64,000 bases of DNA from Bog-950 sp046329515 (lineage in GTDB: Bacteria > Bacteroidota > Bacteroidia > Chitinophagales > LD1). The DNA is taken from the NCBI GenBank assembly GCA_046329515.1, contig JAXLUM010000002.1:682001-746000 (forward strand), read 5' to 3'. Positions 41,304-50,358 of this stretch are shown here, piece by piece. The notes below the pieces were generated by a model that worked only from the letters and a program-made list of their open reading frames with translations, was not told where the DNA came from and made no database searches. Made by a program: the position numbers and the translations under genes. Positions within the stretch are counted from its first letter, which is position 1, and every line of letters starts with the position of its first letter.

Positions 41304-44255
41304 ATGAAAGGGAAAATCACACTTCTTATTAGCGCTATATTCTCTCTGTATTTTAATCTATCTGCCGCCCAGGAAGGCGTAATATCCGGCAAGGTGGTAG
41401 ATGGAAAATCAGGCGAAACGCTGATAGGTGCCATGGTAATAGTTGATGACAGCACAACGCTTGGCGCCGCCACCGATATTGATGGTAACTTTATCATATC
41501 TAAAGTGCCTGAAGGTAAACATAAGGTTAAGGTGAAGTATATAGGCTACCAGGAAAAACAGGAAGATGCCGATGTTAAGGCCAACCAGGTAACTAACCTT
41601 TATTTATCGTTAATGGATGATGCTGTAAACCTGAAAGAGGCTGTGGTTACTGCCCAGGTTGTGCGCCGAGATAATGAAAGCGCTGTTGTGGTTATGCAGA
41701 AAAACAGCACTGTTATACAAAGCGGTATTTCTAACGAAGAAATGAAACGCTCACCGGATAAAAGTTCAGGAGAAGTTATACGCCGTGTTAGCGGAGCTAC
41801 TATACAGGACGGCAAGTTTGCTGTTATACGCGGTTTGGCCGACCGTTATAATATGGCCCTTTTAAATAATACTGTATTGCCAAGCACTGAACCGGACCGC
41901 AAGGCTTTTGCTTTTGATGTTTTTCCATCAAACATTTTAGACAATATTATAATTATGAAAACCGGCCAACCTAACCTGCCCAGCGAATGGGCCGGCGGTT
42001 TGATTCAACTAAACACACGTGAGATACCGGAGAAGAACTTTTTTAATGTAACCATTGGCCAAAGCTTTACCGAAGGCACCACCTTTAAACCATTTAAAAC
42101 ATACGAAGGCAGTAAGACCGATTTTCTTGGTTTTGATAATTCAGTGCGCCCTTTGCCGAATGGCTTTCCGGGTATTGTAGCGTTAAACGATTTAAAGCTA
42201 CAGATACTACCGAGCGATACTTTGGTTCAACTGGGTAAACAACTGGCTAACAACAGTTGGAAAGTTAAGCAACGTAAAATGGCTTATCCGGGGCAATCCC
42301 TTCAAATGAGCGGCGGCTTTGCGGTACGTAAAAATGATATACAATTCGGCGGTGTGTTTGCACTTTCTTACAACAACACCTTACAGTATAGTGAAGGCAC
42401 CCGTAAGCGTTATGATTGGGCCGATAAAGCCTTATATTATGACTATAACGATGCTATGTATAACAACTCGGTTACATCTGCATTGTTAGCCAACCTGGGC
42501 CTGGTTATAAAAAGTAATCATAAAATTTCGTGGAAGAACATTTATACCGTTAACTCCGATAACAACACTACTATACGCGATGGGGTAAGCTATTTTAGTG
42601 CAACTGAGGCGCAACGCACTAACCTGGAGTTTATAAGCTCAAGAGTGCTTTCCTCAAACCTAAGTGGCGACCATGTTTTTAAGGGTAGTGAAATTCGTTG
42701 GAGGTGGAATGGCGGAGTAACACTTATTAACCGCGACCAGCCTAAAACTATGCGTTACTCGTATGAGCGTTTTTATACCAGCGCGGGAGAAGGTCAGCCT
42801 AACACCAACACCGATCCATTCGTTTACCAGATACAAAACGGAGGCTCAGACCCTAAGTTAAGCGCTATGTTCTATAGCCAGCTAACTGAAAAAGTTTACA
42901 ACGCTTCCACTGACCTTAGCATCCCGTTTAAAATTAAAGGAGTGAAACAAGCCATAGCTGTTGGCTATAACTTCCAATACCGCCAACGCAATTTTGAAGC
43001 GCGCAATTTATTTTTCGATTATACCAGCGCCAACTATACGTACGACAGCACCTTGCGCGACCCTAACGTAGATAACATTATAAACCAGCAGAACTTTAAT
43101 AACGGAAAACTTACGTTAAACCAGGTAGCGTTTCCGCAGGACATGTACTCTGCCAAAGCAACAACGCATGCGGCCTATGTAATGATGGAAAACAACATCG
43201 GCGAAAAATTTAAAGCCGTGTGGGGCTTCCGTTTTGAATCGTACCGCCAGGCATTAACATCGCCAACCAATATTGATTTTGACATTATTGATAACCCGGG
43301 CGATGTGCCTACCATTAAAACCAAACTGACTGACAGCACTTATGTGCACTCCTATTTTTCAGGAGCCTACAAGTACGATTCATTAGGGAATGTGAAAACA
43401 GCATTCCCGCTTTTGCCTTCGGTTAATCTTATCTACAAACTAAACGAGGATATGAATCTGCGCGCTTCGTACTCACAAAGTATGAGCCGTCCTGAATTTC
43501 GTGAAAACTCGCCTTTCCTGTATTACGATTTCATTCGCGATGTTAACCTTAGCGGTAATGTAAACGTAATGCAAACCTTTATTCATAATGCTGATTTGCG
43601 TTACGAGTGGTTTATGGGTAAAGGGCAAACCATTAATGCAAGTGTTTTTTATAAGCATTTTACCAATACCATTGAACTTACTTCAATGGCGGCCGGTGGC
43701 GTTCCGCAATTTATTTACAGCAATGCCCAATCGGCCTATTTGGTTGGTGCTGAGGTGGAGTTGCGCAAAAACTTTGGGTTTGCCAGCGAAAAGCTGGAAG
43801 GCTTAACCTTTACAGCCAACCTGGCTTATATCTATTCGCGCGTTAACCTTAGTAACGTTAAAAACAACGCCGGCGATGAAAAGAAGCGCCCTATGCAGGG
43901 TCAATCGCCTTATATTATAAATCTGGGTCTTTCTTATCTACATCCTAAGTATGGCTTTGGTGCCACCCTACTTTACAACCAAAGCGGCCAACGTTTGTAT
44001 GCGGTTGGCGAAGTAGGCAACCCAAGCTGGTACGAGCATTGGAGGCCTCTTTTGGACTTACAGTTAAGTCAAAAGTTTTTGAAGGACCGCGCTATGGTGC
44101 GCTTTACTATAAGCGATTTGATTGCCAAGAAAACCATATTCTATCAAAACAATCAACCGGATGTTAAGCGAGCTTATAACGCAAGCACAGATTATGTGGT
44201 GCTTAGCCGCAAAAACTACCGCACTTACAGTGTTCAGTTAAGCTTTACTTTTTAA
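41304..44255 (+). CDS. TonB-dependent outer-membrane receptor with carboxypeptidase-like N-terminal domain
   Basis: A 983-residue receptor from the ATG at 41304 (a GTG at 41286 would add six residues). A signal peptide (MKGKITLLISAIFSLYFNLS) is followed by a CarboxypepD_reg-like domain (about 25-105: GKVVDGKSGETLIGAMVIVD), a plug with GEVIRRVSGATIQDGKFAVIRGLADRY (about 150-250), and a long beta-barrel ending in the C-terminal Phe of YSVQLSFTF. The substrate is unknown. The neighbouring T9SS exported protein gene is probably co-expressed, and the divergent regulator may control this gene. Terminator follows. Confidence 0.92.
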   Translation: MKGKITLLISAIFSLYFNLSAAQEGVISGKVVDGKSGETLIGAMVIVDDSTTLGAATDIDGNFIISKVPEGKHKVKVKYIGYQEKQEDADVKANQVTNLYLSLMDDAVNLKEAVVTAQVVRRDNESAVVVMQKNSTVIQSGISNEEMKRSPDKSSGEVIRRVSGATIQDGKFAVIRGLADRYNMALLNNTVLPSTEPDRKAFAFDVFPSNILDNIIIMKTGQPNLPSEWAGGLIQLNTREIPEKNFFNVTIGQSFTEGTTFKPFKTYEGSKTDFLGFDNSVRPLPNGFPGIVALNDLKLQILPSDTLVQLGKQLANNSWKVKQRKMAYPGQSLQMSGGFAVRKNDIQFGGVFALSYNNTLQYSEGTRKRYDWADKALYYDYNDAMYNNSVTSALLANLGLVIKSNHKISWKNIYTVNSDNNTTIRDGVSYFSATEAQRTNLEFISSRVLSSNLSGDHVFKGSEIRWRWNGGVTLINRDQPKTMRYSYERFYTSAGEGQPNTNTDPFVYQIQNGGSDPKLSAMFYSQLTEKVYNASTDLSIPFKIKGVKQAIAVGYNFQYRQRNFEARNLFFDYTSANYTYDSTLRDPNVDNIINQQNFNNGKLTLNQVAFPQDMYSAKATTHAAYVMMENNIGEKFKAVWGFRFESYRQALTSPTNIDFDIIDNPGDVPTIKTKLTDSTYVHSYFSGAYKYDSLGNVKTAFPLLPSVNLIYKLNEDMNLRASYSQSMSRPEFRENSPFLYYDFIRDVNLSGNVNVMQTFIHNADLRYEWFMGKGQTINASVFYKHFTNTIELTSMAAGGVPQFIYSNAQSAYLVGAEVELRKNFGFASEKLEGLTFTANLAYIYSRVNLSNVKNNAGDEKKRPMQGQSPYIINLGLSYLHPKYGFGATLLYNQSGQRLYAVGEVGNPSWYEHWRPLLDLQLSQKFLKDRAMVRFTISDLIAKKTIFYQNNQPDVKRAYNASTDYVVLSRKNYRTYSVQLSFTF

Positions 44256-44278
44256 CGATAGCTTTAAAAAGCAATTTG

Positions 44279-44310
44279 AAAGCAGAGAGTCATAACAGGC
44301 TCTCTGCTTT
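44279..44310 (+). terminator. Terminator or attenuator after the TonB-receptor gene
   Basis: An 11-bp stem (AAAGCAGAGAG / CTCTCTGCTTT) with a 10-base loop and a short T-run sits between the receptor gene and the T9SS-protein gene. It may limit read-through rather than stop it. Confidence 0.8.
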
Positions 44311-44420
44311 TTAGTTTTAACGCTGAGGAAATATGGGGCGCAACAATTATTTAACCCTTCGCTAACGCTCACGCAAATCGCTGATTGGATTTTTGCATCG
44401 ACAAAAAAACAATCACTAAC

Positions 44421-47159
44421 ATGAAGAAAAATTTTCTACGCAGTTTTCTATTAGCTGCTACTTGCTTGCTGGGTTTGGGCGTTTTTGCCCAAAACACGGT
44501 TAACGTAGTAAGCGACATTACAAGTGACCGTACCTGGAGCCATGACAGTATTTATATTCTGTACGGCGACATAATTATTAAAAACGGCGCTACCTTAACT
44601 ATTCAGCCGGGTACCATCATACGCGGCGATAAATCAACCCTTAGCCGTATTGTGGTTTCTACAAGCGGCAAAATAAATGCAGTTGGTACAGCTGAAGAGC
44701 CCATTGTGTTTACATCAAACCAACCTGCAGGCTCACGTGCGCGCGCCGATTGGGCCGGTATTACAATTTGCGGTTTAGCACCGGTGAACTTTAAAGATGC
44801 CGGTGGCAACCCAATACAAGGCCGTGTTGAATGCGGAACAACTACTGATTATGACTACGGTGGCAGCAACCCTGACGACAGTTCGGGTGTGATTAAATAC
44901 GTGCGTATTGAATATGCCGGTTACGTTTGCGGAACCAATACAGAGTTAAATAGCTTGACCCTTTGCGGCGTAGGCAGAAAAACAGTTATAAGCCACGTTA
45001 TGACCAGCTATGGCCAGGATGACGCTTTTGAATTTTTCGGAGGTACCGCAACGGCTGATCACCTGGTTTCTTTCGGTAACCGCGATGATGATTTGGATAC
45101 AGACAACGGCTGGAGCGGCATAATAAACCACGCACTGGTTGTACGTGTTGATACCATTGCCGACCAGGGAGATATTTCAAACGGCTTTGAATCAGATAAT
45201 GATGCTAATGGTTCAACCAACACGCCTAACACAGCCGGTGTATTTACCAACATTACCATTATTGGTCCTGCTGCCTCAACATCTTCTACTATTGATGCCA
45301 AGTATGGTTGGGTAGGCCGCCTGCGCCGTAACACTAAAGTAAATGTGTTTAACAGCGTGGCCATTGGTTACAAGCGCGGCTTGCGTATTGAAGGCGCTGC
45401 TGCCCAAAACAACGCAACCAACAACGACCTTGAGTTTAAATACAATTTGATAGGCGGCTGTAAAGAAGCTTATGGCGAAACGGCATTTGACACTGCTTAC
45501 CTGCTTAACCCTGCAAACGGTAACAACGTTTACGGCGGCAACGCTAATGACAGTGTTCAACTGGTTTCACCTTACAGCTATCCTTACTACGATTTCCGTC
45601 CACAGCCCGGTTCACCGGCTTTAAGTGGCGCCAACTTCAGCAACCCTAAATTAAGTTCAGTTACACCTACCACATATCGTGGTGCGTTTGGCGCTAATGA
45701 TTTTTGGGTTAACTGCTGGGGAGAATTTACTCCACAGGATGAAGACTACTCTATTCCTCATTTAAACTACGGCTACACCGCCTCATTAGCACCCAGTGGC
45801 CCAACAACATTCTGCCAGGGCGGTTCAGTAGATTTAACTGTTACCGGTGGTGCCATTTATTTGTGGAGCACAGGTGCAAGCACACCATCAATTACAGTTA
45901 GCAACAGCGGCACTTACACGGTTAGCGTTGCTAACAGCAGGGGCTGCATTAAAACCTTTACACAGGTTGTTACCGTAAACAGCAATCCTTCTGCGCCTAG
46001 CATTACACCAAGCGCCACATCTTTCTGCACAGGCGGTAACGTTACACTAAGCTCTTCTGCAGCTAACAGCTATAGCTGGAGCAACAGTACTACAACACAA
46101 CAAATAACTGTAAGCAATGCAGGTTCTTATACTGTAACCATTACTGATGCTAACGGTTGTTCTGCAGCTTCTAATGCAGTTCAAATTACTGAGAACACAC
46201 CACAGGTTCCGGTTATTGCAGCCGGCGGTTCTACTACCTTCTGCACCGGGGGCGCTGTAACATTAAGTGTAAATAATGCAGGCAACTACAGTTCATTTAA
46301 CTGGAGCACCGGTGGCACTGCTGATACCATTGCGGTAACAACAACCGGCACTTATACTGTAACCACTACCGACAACAATAGCTGCACCGCCGTTTCCAAC
46401 GCTATTACCACCAACGTAAGCAATTCACCTACACCAACAATTTCAGCTAATGGCGCAATAGCTTTCTGTAGTGGTGATTCTGTTACCATTTCTTCAACCA
46501 GCGGCGACACTTACCTGTGGAGCACCGGCGCAACCACACAAGCTATTGTTGTTAAGCAAAGCGGTACTTACAGCGTTAGTGTTACGAATACTGACCCCTG
46601 CAATGGTGTAGGCAATTCAAATACCATTACCGTTAACGTAACACCAACACCAACAGCAAGCTTTACCCAGGCAGCCAGTGGCAGTTCATATACCATTAAC
46701 TTTACTGATGCTTCTACTAACGCAACTTCTTACAATTGGAATTTTGGCGATAACCAAACGTCCACTTCACAGAACCCTACACACACATATACCGCTAACG
46801 GCACCTATACCGTAACGCTTACTGCCTCTAATGGTAATTGTGATGACACGCATACTATGAGCATTACTATTACCGGTGTAGGTATTAAGGAAGTAGCCAG
46901 TGTTATTGAAACTATCCGCCTTTTCCCTAACCCTAATAACGGGCAAGTGAAACTGGAAATAAATGCAATTGATGCCACAGAAGCTGAAGTAGCTATAACA
47001 GATATGACCGGCCGCGTTGTAATGCAGAATACAGAGCAATTGCTTTCAGGCAATAACCTGTTTACCTTAAACACTGCAGCGTTTGCCAATGGAATTTACT
47101 TTGTAACCGTTAAAAACGGAGCAGAAAACAAAGTAGTTAGAATGGTAGTAAGCAAGTAG
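44421..47159 (+). CDS. Exported T9SS type A protein with beta-helix-like region, Ig-like repeats and PKD domain
   Basis: A 912-residue protein from the ATG at 44421, giving signal peptide MKKNFLRSFLLAATCLLGLG. Residues 30-460 have a parallel beta-helix-like run (GATLTIQPGTIIRGDKSTLS, PIVFTSNQPAGSRARADWAG, DDAFEFFGGTATADHLVSF) found in secreted Bacteroidota proteins. Four Ig-like repeats (FCxGGxVxLS...GTYTVTVT) follow, then a PKD domain (SYNWNFGDNQTSTSQNPTHT) and a C-terminal type A sorting domain (FPNPNNGQVKLEI). It is probably surface-displayed with the receptor encoded upstream. Its ligand is unknown. Confidence 0.88.
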   Translation: MKKNFLRSFLLAATCLLGLGVFAQNTVNVVSDITSDRTWSHDSIYILYGDIIIKNGATLTIQPGTIIRGDKSTLSRIVVSTSGKINAVGTAEEPIVFTSNQPAGSRARADWAGITICGLAPVNFKDAGGNPIQGRVECGTTTDYDYGGSNPDDSSGVIKYVRIEYAGYVCGTNTELNSLTLCGVGRKTVISHVMTSYGQDDAFEFFGGTATADHLVSFGNRDDDLDTDNGWSGIINHALVVRVDTIADQGDISNGFESDNDANGSTNTPNTAGVFTNITIIGPAASTSSTIDAKYGWVGRLRRNTKVNVFNSVAIGYKRGLRIEGAAAQNNATNNDLEFKYNLIGGCKEAYGETAFDTAYLLNPANGNNVYGGNANDSVQLVSPYSYPYYDFRPQPGSPALSGANFSNPKLSSVTPTTYRGAFGANDFWVNCWGEFTPQDEDYSIPHLNYGYTASLAPSGPTTFCQGGSVDLTVTGGAIYLWSTGASTPSITVSNSGTYTVSVANSRGCIKTFTQVVTVNSNPSAPSITPSATSFCTGGNVTLSSSAANSYSWSNSTTTQQITVSNAGSYTVTITDANGCSAASNAVQITENTPQVPVIAAGGSTTFCTGGAVTLSVNNAGNYSSFNWSTGGTADTIAVTTTGTYTVTTTDNNSCTAVSNAITTNVSNSPTPTISANGAIAFCSGDSVTISSTSGDTYLWSTGATTQAIVVKQSGTYSVSVTNTDPCNGVGNSNTITVNVTPTPTASFTQAASGSSYTINFTDASTNATSYNWNFGDNQTSTSQNPTHTYTANGTYTVTLTASNGNCDDTHTMSITITGVGIKEVASVIETIRLFPNPNNGQVKLEINAIDATEAEVAITDMTGRVVMQNTEQLLSGNNLFTLNTAAFANGIYFVTVKNGAENKVVRMVVSK

Positions 47160-47186
47160 TTTTCCCTTCATGCTGATAAATTGCGG

Positions 47187-47211
47187 AAGCCTTCCTGGGT
47201 CAGGAAGGCTT
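47187..47211 (+). terminator. Terminator of the T9SS type A protein gene
   Basis: An 11-bp stem (AAGCCTTCCTG / CAGGAAGGCTT) with a GGT loop, followed by TTCGCTTTTT. Confidence 0.87.
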
Positions 47212-47264
47212 TTCGCTTTTTATGATGTGGGCCATAATACCTGCGGCAGATATTCTTTCGCTAT

Positions 47265-47293
47265 TTGTTCAGCACCCCCTTTTCATACATTTG
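47265..47293 (+). promoter_or_regulatory. Predicted promoter of the tandem-repeat protein gene
   Basis: TTG at 47265-47267 lies 18 bases from TACATTTG at 47286-47293, an exact -7 match. It implies a leader of about 25 bases to the ATG at 47323. Confidence 0.65.
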
Positions 47294-47322
47294 TAGGGTT
47301 AATTAAACCCAAAAACATTTAC

Positions 47323-47727
47323 ATGAAAAAGTTATTCTTCGCCACCATATTAAGCGCTGCAGCATTTTGCCTTAGCGCACAAACTATTGAAAGCGGCAGC
47401 CATTCAACTGCAGGTTACATTAAAAGCGATGGCACTATTGAAAGCAGCAGCCATAGCACCGTTGGGTATATTAAAAGTGACGGTACTATTGAAAACAGCA
47501 GCCACAGCACTATCGGCTACGTGCGCAACGGCACCGTTGAAAACAGCAGCCACTCTACCGTAGGTTATGTTAAGAGTGATGGCACCATTGAAAACAGCAG
47601 CCACAGCACCATTGGCTACGTTAAAAGCGATGGTACTGTTGAGAACAGCAGCCATAGCACTATAGGCTATGCCCGCGGTGTAAAGGCTGAATGGGCCGCT
47701 GTAACCTTCTTTTTCTTTAAGTTTTAA
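47323..47727 (+). CDS. Exported tandem-repeat protein (possible beta-flower fold)
   Basis: A 134-residue protein with signal peptide MKKLFFATILSAAAFCLSAQ, then six 15-17-residue repeats of TIENSSHSTIGYVKSDG (residues 21-119) and an aromatic end (VTFFFFKF). Sequences of this form have been described as five-fold beta-flower proteins, but I am not certain of the name. An upstream in-frame start at 47170 overlaps the terminator and is rejected. It stands alone between a promoter and a terminator. Role unknown. Confidence 0.75.
   Translation: MKKLFFATILSAAAFCLSAQTIESGSHSTAGYIKSDGTIESSSHSTVGYIKSDGTIENSSHSTIGYVRNGTVENSSHSTVGYVKSDGTIENSSHSTIGYVKSDGTVENSSHSTIGYARGVKAEWAAVTFFFFKF
47383..47679 (+). 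repeat. Six tandem 45-51-base coding repeats
   Basis: Six repeat units of 51, 51, 48, 51, 51 and 45 bases encode variants of TIENSSHSTIGYVKSDG. The repeats differ at synonymous sites and at one Ile/Val position, so they have diverged while keeping the protein motif. Confidence 0.9.
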
Positions 47728-47751
47728 ACTGCCTGATTTTTTTGCAACTCT

Positions 47752-47780
47752 AAGCCATGGGTTTTTGCGCGTGGCTTTTT
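47752..47780 (+). terminator. Terminator of the tandem-repeat protein gene
   Basis: An 8-bp stem (AAGCCATG / CGTGGCTT, one G-T pair) with a 10-base loop and a T-run, just before the queA start. Confidence 0.75.
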
Positions 47781-47796
47781 TGTTTTGTTTTGCGCC

Positions 47797-49014
47797 GTGC
47801 ATCCTTCAGAAATTCATATTGCTGATTACACCTATCAATTGCCGGAAGAACGTATTGCCCAATACCCTTTAATTGAGCGCGATTCAAGTAAACTGTTGGT
47901 TTACCGTAATGGCATACAGGAGGACGTTTTTAAAAACATTACCCACTACCTGCCTGCACAAAGCCTATTAATTTTCAATAACACCAAAGTGGTGCATGCC
48001 CGTATTTTTTTTACCACTTCAACCGGCGCCAAAGTTGAAGTGTTTTGCCTTGAGCCCGCAAGTGAAGCGCGCGATATGGCCAGCGCTATGAGCCAAACGA
48101 AGGGTGTACGCTGGAAATGCCTTGTAGGCCGGGCCAGCAAATGGAAAGAAAAGATTCTTAAAACGGGTAATGATAGTTTTGAGTTAACGGCTGAATTGGT
48201 TGGCCGCGAGGCCGACAACTTTATTGTACAGTTTAACTGGACACCGGAAAGCTTAAGCTTTGCCGAAATATTAGATAAAGCCGGAGTAATGCCCATACCC
48301 CCCTACCTGCACAGGCAGAGTGAAGAGCTGGATATTAGTCGCTACCAAACTGTATATGCAAAAAACGAAGGTTCAGTAGCTGCGCCAACAGCAGGCCTGC
48401 ATTTTACCCGGGCAGTTTTAGATTCGTTAGCAACAAAAGAAATTGCTACGGCTGAGGTAAGCCTGCATGTGGGAGCAGGCACATTTAAGCCCGTAAAAAG
48501 CGAAACACTTAAGGAACACGATATGCATTACGAAATGATTGACGTTTCGGTAAGCATGTTGTTAGCGTTGCAAAAACAGTTGGAAGCAAAACTGCCGGTA
48601 ATAGCGGTAGGCACTACTTCATTGCGCACGCTGGAAACTTTATTCTGGTTAGGGCTTAAAGCTTTTCAAAACCCGCAATTAGCGGTAGAAGATTTGCAGA
48701 TTTCGCAATGGGAGCCTTACGAGGCCGATATAATGATTGAGCCGGCTGCGGCTATTGACCACCTTTTGCGCTATATGCAGAAAAACAAACTGGAACGCTT
48801 AAACACCAAAACGCAAATTCTTATAGCGCCACCCTACCGCCTTAAGGTAGCGCTGGGCATAATTACCAATTTCCATCAGCCGAATTCTACCTTGCTGTTA
48901 TTAGTGGCCTCAGTAGTTGGCGATGCCTGGAGGAGTATATATGACTATGCGCTTAACAACAACTTTCGTTTTTTAAGCTATGGCGATAGCAGCCTGCTGT
49001 TTACTGAGCCCTAA
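47797..49014 (+). CDS. queA: tRNA queuosine biosynthesis protein QueA
   Basis: A 405-residue S-adenosylmethionine:tRNA ribosyltransferase-isomerase that adds the epoxycyclopentane precursor to 7-aminomethyl-7-deazaguanine in tRNA. The sequence matches QueA throughout: YQLPEERIAQYPLIERDSSK, LLIFNNTKVVHARIFF, PPYLHRQSEELDISRYQTVYA, GSVAAPTAGLHFT, VSLHVGAGTFKPVKSE and FHQPNSTLLLLVAS. I chose the GTG at 47797; a TTG at 47785 lies in the preceding terminator's T-run. It is slightly longer than E. coli QueA because of an insertion near residue 80-100 (EARDMASAMSQTKGV). Confidence 0.95.
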   Translation: MHPSEIHIADYTYQLPEERIAQYPLIERDSSKLLVYRNGIQEDVFKNITHYLPAQSLLIFNNTKVVHARIFFTTSTGAKVEVFCLEPASEARDMASAMSQTKGVRWKCLVGRASKWKEKILKTGNDSFELTAELVGREADNFIVQFNWTPESLSFAEILDKAGVMPIPPYLHRQSEELDISRYQTVYAKNEGSVAAPTAGLHFTRAVLDSLATKEIATAEVSLHVGAGTFKPVKSETLKEHDMHYEMIDVSVSMLLALQKQLEAKLPVIAVGTTSLRTLETLFWLGLKAFQNPQLAVEDLQISQWEPYEADIMIEPAAAIDHLLRYMQKNKLERLNTKTQILIAPPYRLKVALGIITNFHQPNSTLLLLVASVVGDAWRSIYDYALNNNFRFLSYGDSSLLFTEP

Positions 49015-49031
49015 GCTTTAAAAGGGTTTTA

Positions 49032-49039
49032 TACATTTG
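49032..49039 (+). promoter_or_regulatory. Predicted -7 element of the methyltransferase gene
   Basis: TACATTTG, an exact TAnnTTTG match, lies 17 bases before the TTG at 49057. It supports that TTG as the true start. No clear -33 TTG is present. Confidence 0.5.
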
Positions 49040-49056
49040 CCTTAAACACTTTTGAT

Positions 49057-49704
49057 TTGATTCGCTGGCTTACATTACCCGCTAAATACCGTTTCCTCGA
49101 AAAACAGATTGGTCAAAAGCCATTCCGCTTATTGGATATTGGCGCCGGCAATCATTCAGCCTCCAAAACAAAAAAGTGGTACCCCAACTGCGAATACCAC
49201 GGCGTTGATTTGGATAAGAACTACAATAACGACGAGAATGATTTTAAGGCTATGCATGCCTTTTATGAAATGAATCTCGAAGACCTGAATTTTGAAGCCA
49301 TTCCTGATAACTACTTCGACTTTATTATGATGGCGCATGTTATAGAGCATTTGCGCAACGGCGATAAAGTGGTAGAAAAACTGCTTACCAAGCTTAGGCC
49401 CGGAGGGCTTATTTACATTGAATTTCCGGGCTACCGTTCCACCCAGCTACCCCATATGGATGGCACATTGAATTATTACGACGACCCTACACATGTGCGC
49501 ATATATTCTGTTGCTGAGTTAATGAACCTTGCCATGCGCAGCAATATGAAGGTGCTTAAGGGCGGATACCGAAGGCACCTGCCTACTATGCTGTTAATGC
49601 CTTTTAAAATTCCCCATAACCTGCTGGTATATGGTAAAATAATCCCCAGCATATTTTGGGATTACTTCGGTTTTGCCGAATATATTTTGGCGGCGAAGCC
49701 CTGA
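49057..49704 (+). CDS. Class I SAM-dependent methyltransferase
   Basis: A 215-residue methyltransferase. Motif I is LLDIGAGNHS (about 25-34), the acidic motif II is YHGVDLD (about 47-53), and the catalytic-domain strand is YFDFIMMAHVIEHL with motif LRPGGLIYIEFPG. The closing YDDPTHVRIYSVAELMNL is typical of the Methyltransf_11/23-like group that methylates small molecules or sugars. The substrate is unknown. The start is a TTG supported by the -7 element; no ATG precedes the catalytic core. It follows queA in the same direction. Confidence 0.8.
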   Translation: MIRWLTLPAKYRFLEKQIGQKPFRLLDIGAGNHSASKTKKWYPNCEYHGVDLDKNYNNDENDFKAMHAFYEMNLEDLNFEAIPDNYFDFIMMAHVIEHLRNGDKVVEKLLTKLRPGGLIYIEFPGYRSTQLPHMDGTLNYYDDPTHVRIYSVAELMNLAMRSNMKVLKGGYRRHLPTMLLMPFKIPHNLLVYGKIIPSIFWDYFGFAEYILAAKP

Positions 49705-49731
49705 ATTAGCCCTTCTTGCCTCGGTTTTTGT

Positions 49732-49739
49732 TAACTTTG
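49732..49739 (+). promoter_or_regulatory. Predicted -7 element of the FKBP gene
   Basis: TAACTTTG is an exact TAnnTTTG match 83 bases before the ATG. It implies a leader of about 75 bases, whose ends (GCAGAC at 49742, GTCTGC at 49790) could pair. The -33 region is weak. Confidence 0.4.
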
Positions 49740-49822
49740 CGGCAGACTCAAAACCAAACCATCCCTTCCGGTATAGTCACTGGCACAAAGTCTGCAATTC
49801 TTTAATCTACAAATAGTAAAAC

Positions 49823-50329
49823 ATGAAAGCTGGTAATGATACCGTAGTAAAAATGACCTATGAATTACGTACCGAGCCAAACGGCGAAGTAAAGGATGCT
49901 GCTGACCGTGAAAATCCGTTTAGCTTCCTTTTCGGGCACAATAATGTATTAGAAAAATTTGAAAAAAACCTGGAAGGCAAGATTGCCGGTAACCAATTCA
50001 GCTTTACGCTTACTGCTGAAGAAGGATATGGTGAATATGATGAACAGGCCGTAATTGAGTTAGATAAGAATGTGTTTTCGCACGAAGGCGTTGTGCAGAA
50101 TGAAATGATTTTTGTTGGCAATATCGTTCCGCTACAGGATCAATACGGTAACCCTTTCCAGGGCCGCATTGTTAAAGTAGCTGATGATAAAGTAACTGTA
50201 GACCTTAACCACCCTTTTGCAGGCAAAACCTTATACTTCAGCGGAGAGATTATTGAAGTGCGCGAAGCAAACCCAACCGAAATAGAGCATGGCCATGTGC
50301 ACGAGCACGGCGACCATTCGCACCACTAA
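49823..50329 (+). CDS. FKBP-type peptidyl-prolyl isomerase, SlyD-like
   Basis: A 168-residue isomerase and chaperone. The FKBP part (about 1-75 plus 130-155) has NPFSFLFGHNNVLEKFEKNL and the flap domain is inserted between (about 75-125: GYGEYDEQAVIELDKNVFSH). The end is histidine-rich (EHGHVHEHGDHSHH), as in SlyD proteins, which bind nickel and other metals. It catalyses Xaa-Pro cis-trans isomerisation in the cytosol. It ends at a bidirectional terminator. Confidence 0.92.
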   Translation: MKAGNDTVVKMTYELRTEPNGEVKDAADRENPFSFLFGHNNVLEKFEKNLEGKIAGNQFSFTLTAEEGYGEYDEQAVIELDKNVFSHEGVVQNEMIFVGNIVPLQDQYGNPFQGRIVKVADDKVTVDLNHPFAGKTLYFSGEIIEVREANPTEIEHGHVHEHGDHSHH

Positions 50330-50334
50330 TAAAC

Positions 50335-50358
50335 AAAAAGGGCCTTACGGCCCTTTTT
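50335..50358. terminator. Bidirectional hairpin terminator
   Basis: A perfect 10-bp stem (AAAAAGGGCC / GGCCCTTTTT) with a TTAC loop between the converging FKBP and HisB-type genes. Confidence 0.92.

Noticed and set aside
47170..47322. N-terminal extension of the tandem-repeat protein to 47170
   Set aside because: The extension would cross a terminator and a promoter, and would bury the clear signal peptide that starts at 47323.
47383..47679. Regularly spaced repeats that look like a CRISPR array at first sight
   Set aside because: They are in frame within an exported protein gene, differ at synonymous sites, and have no unique spacers.
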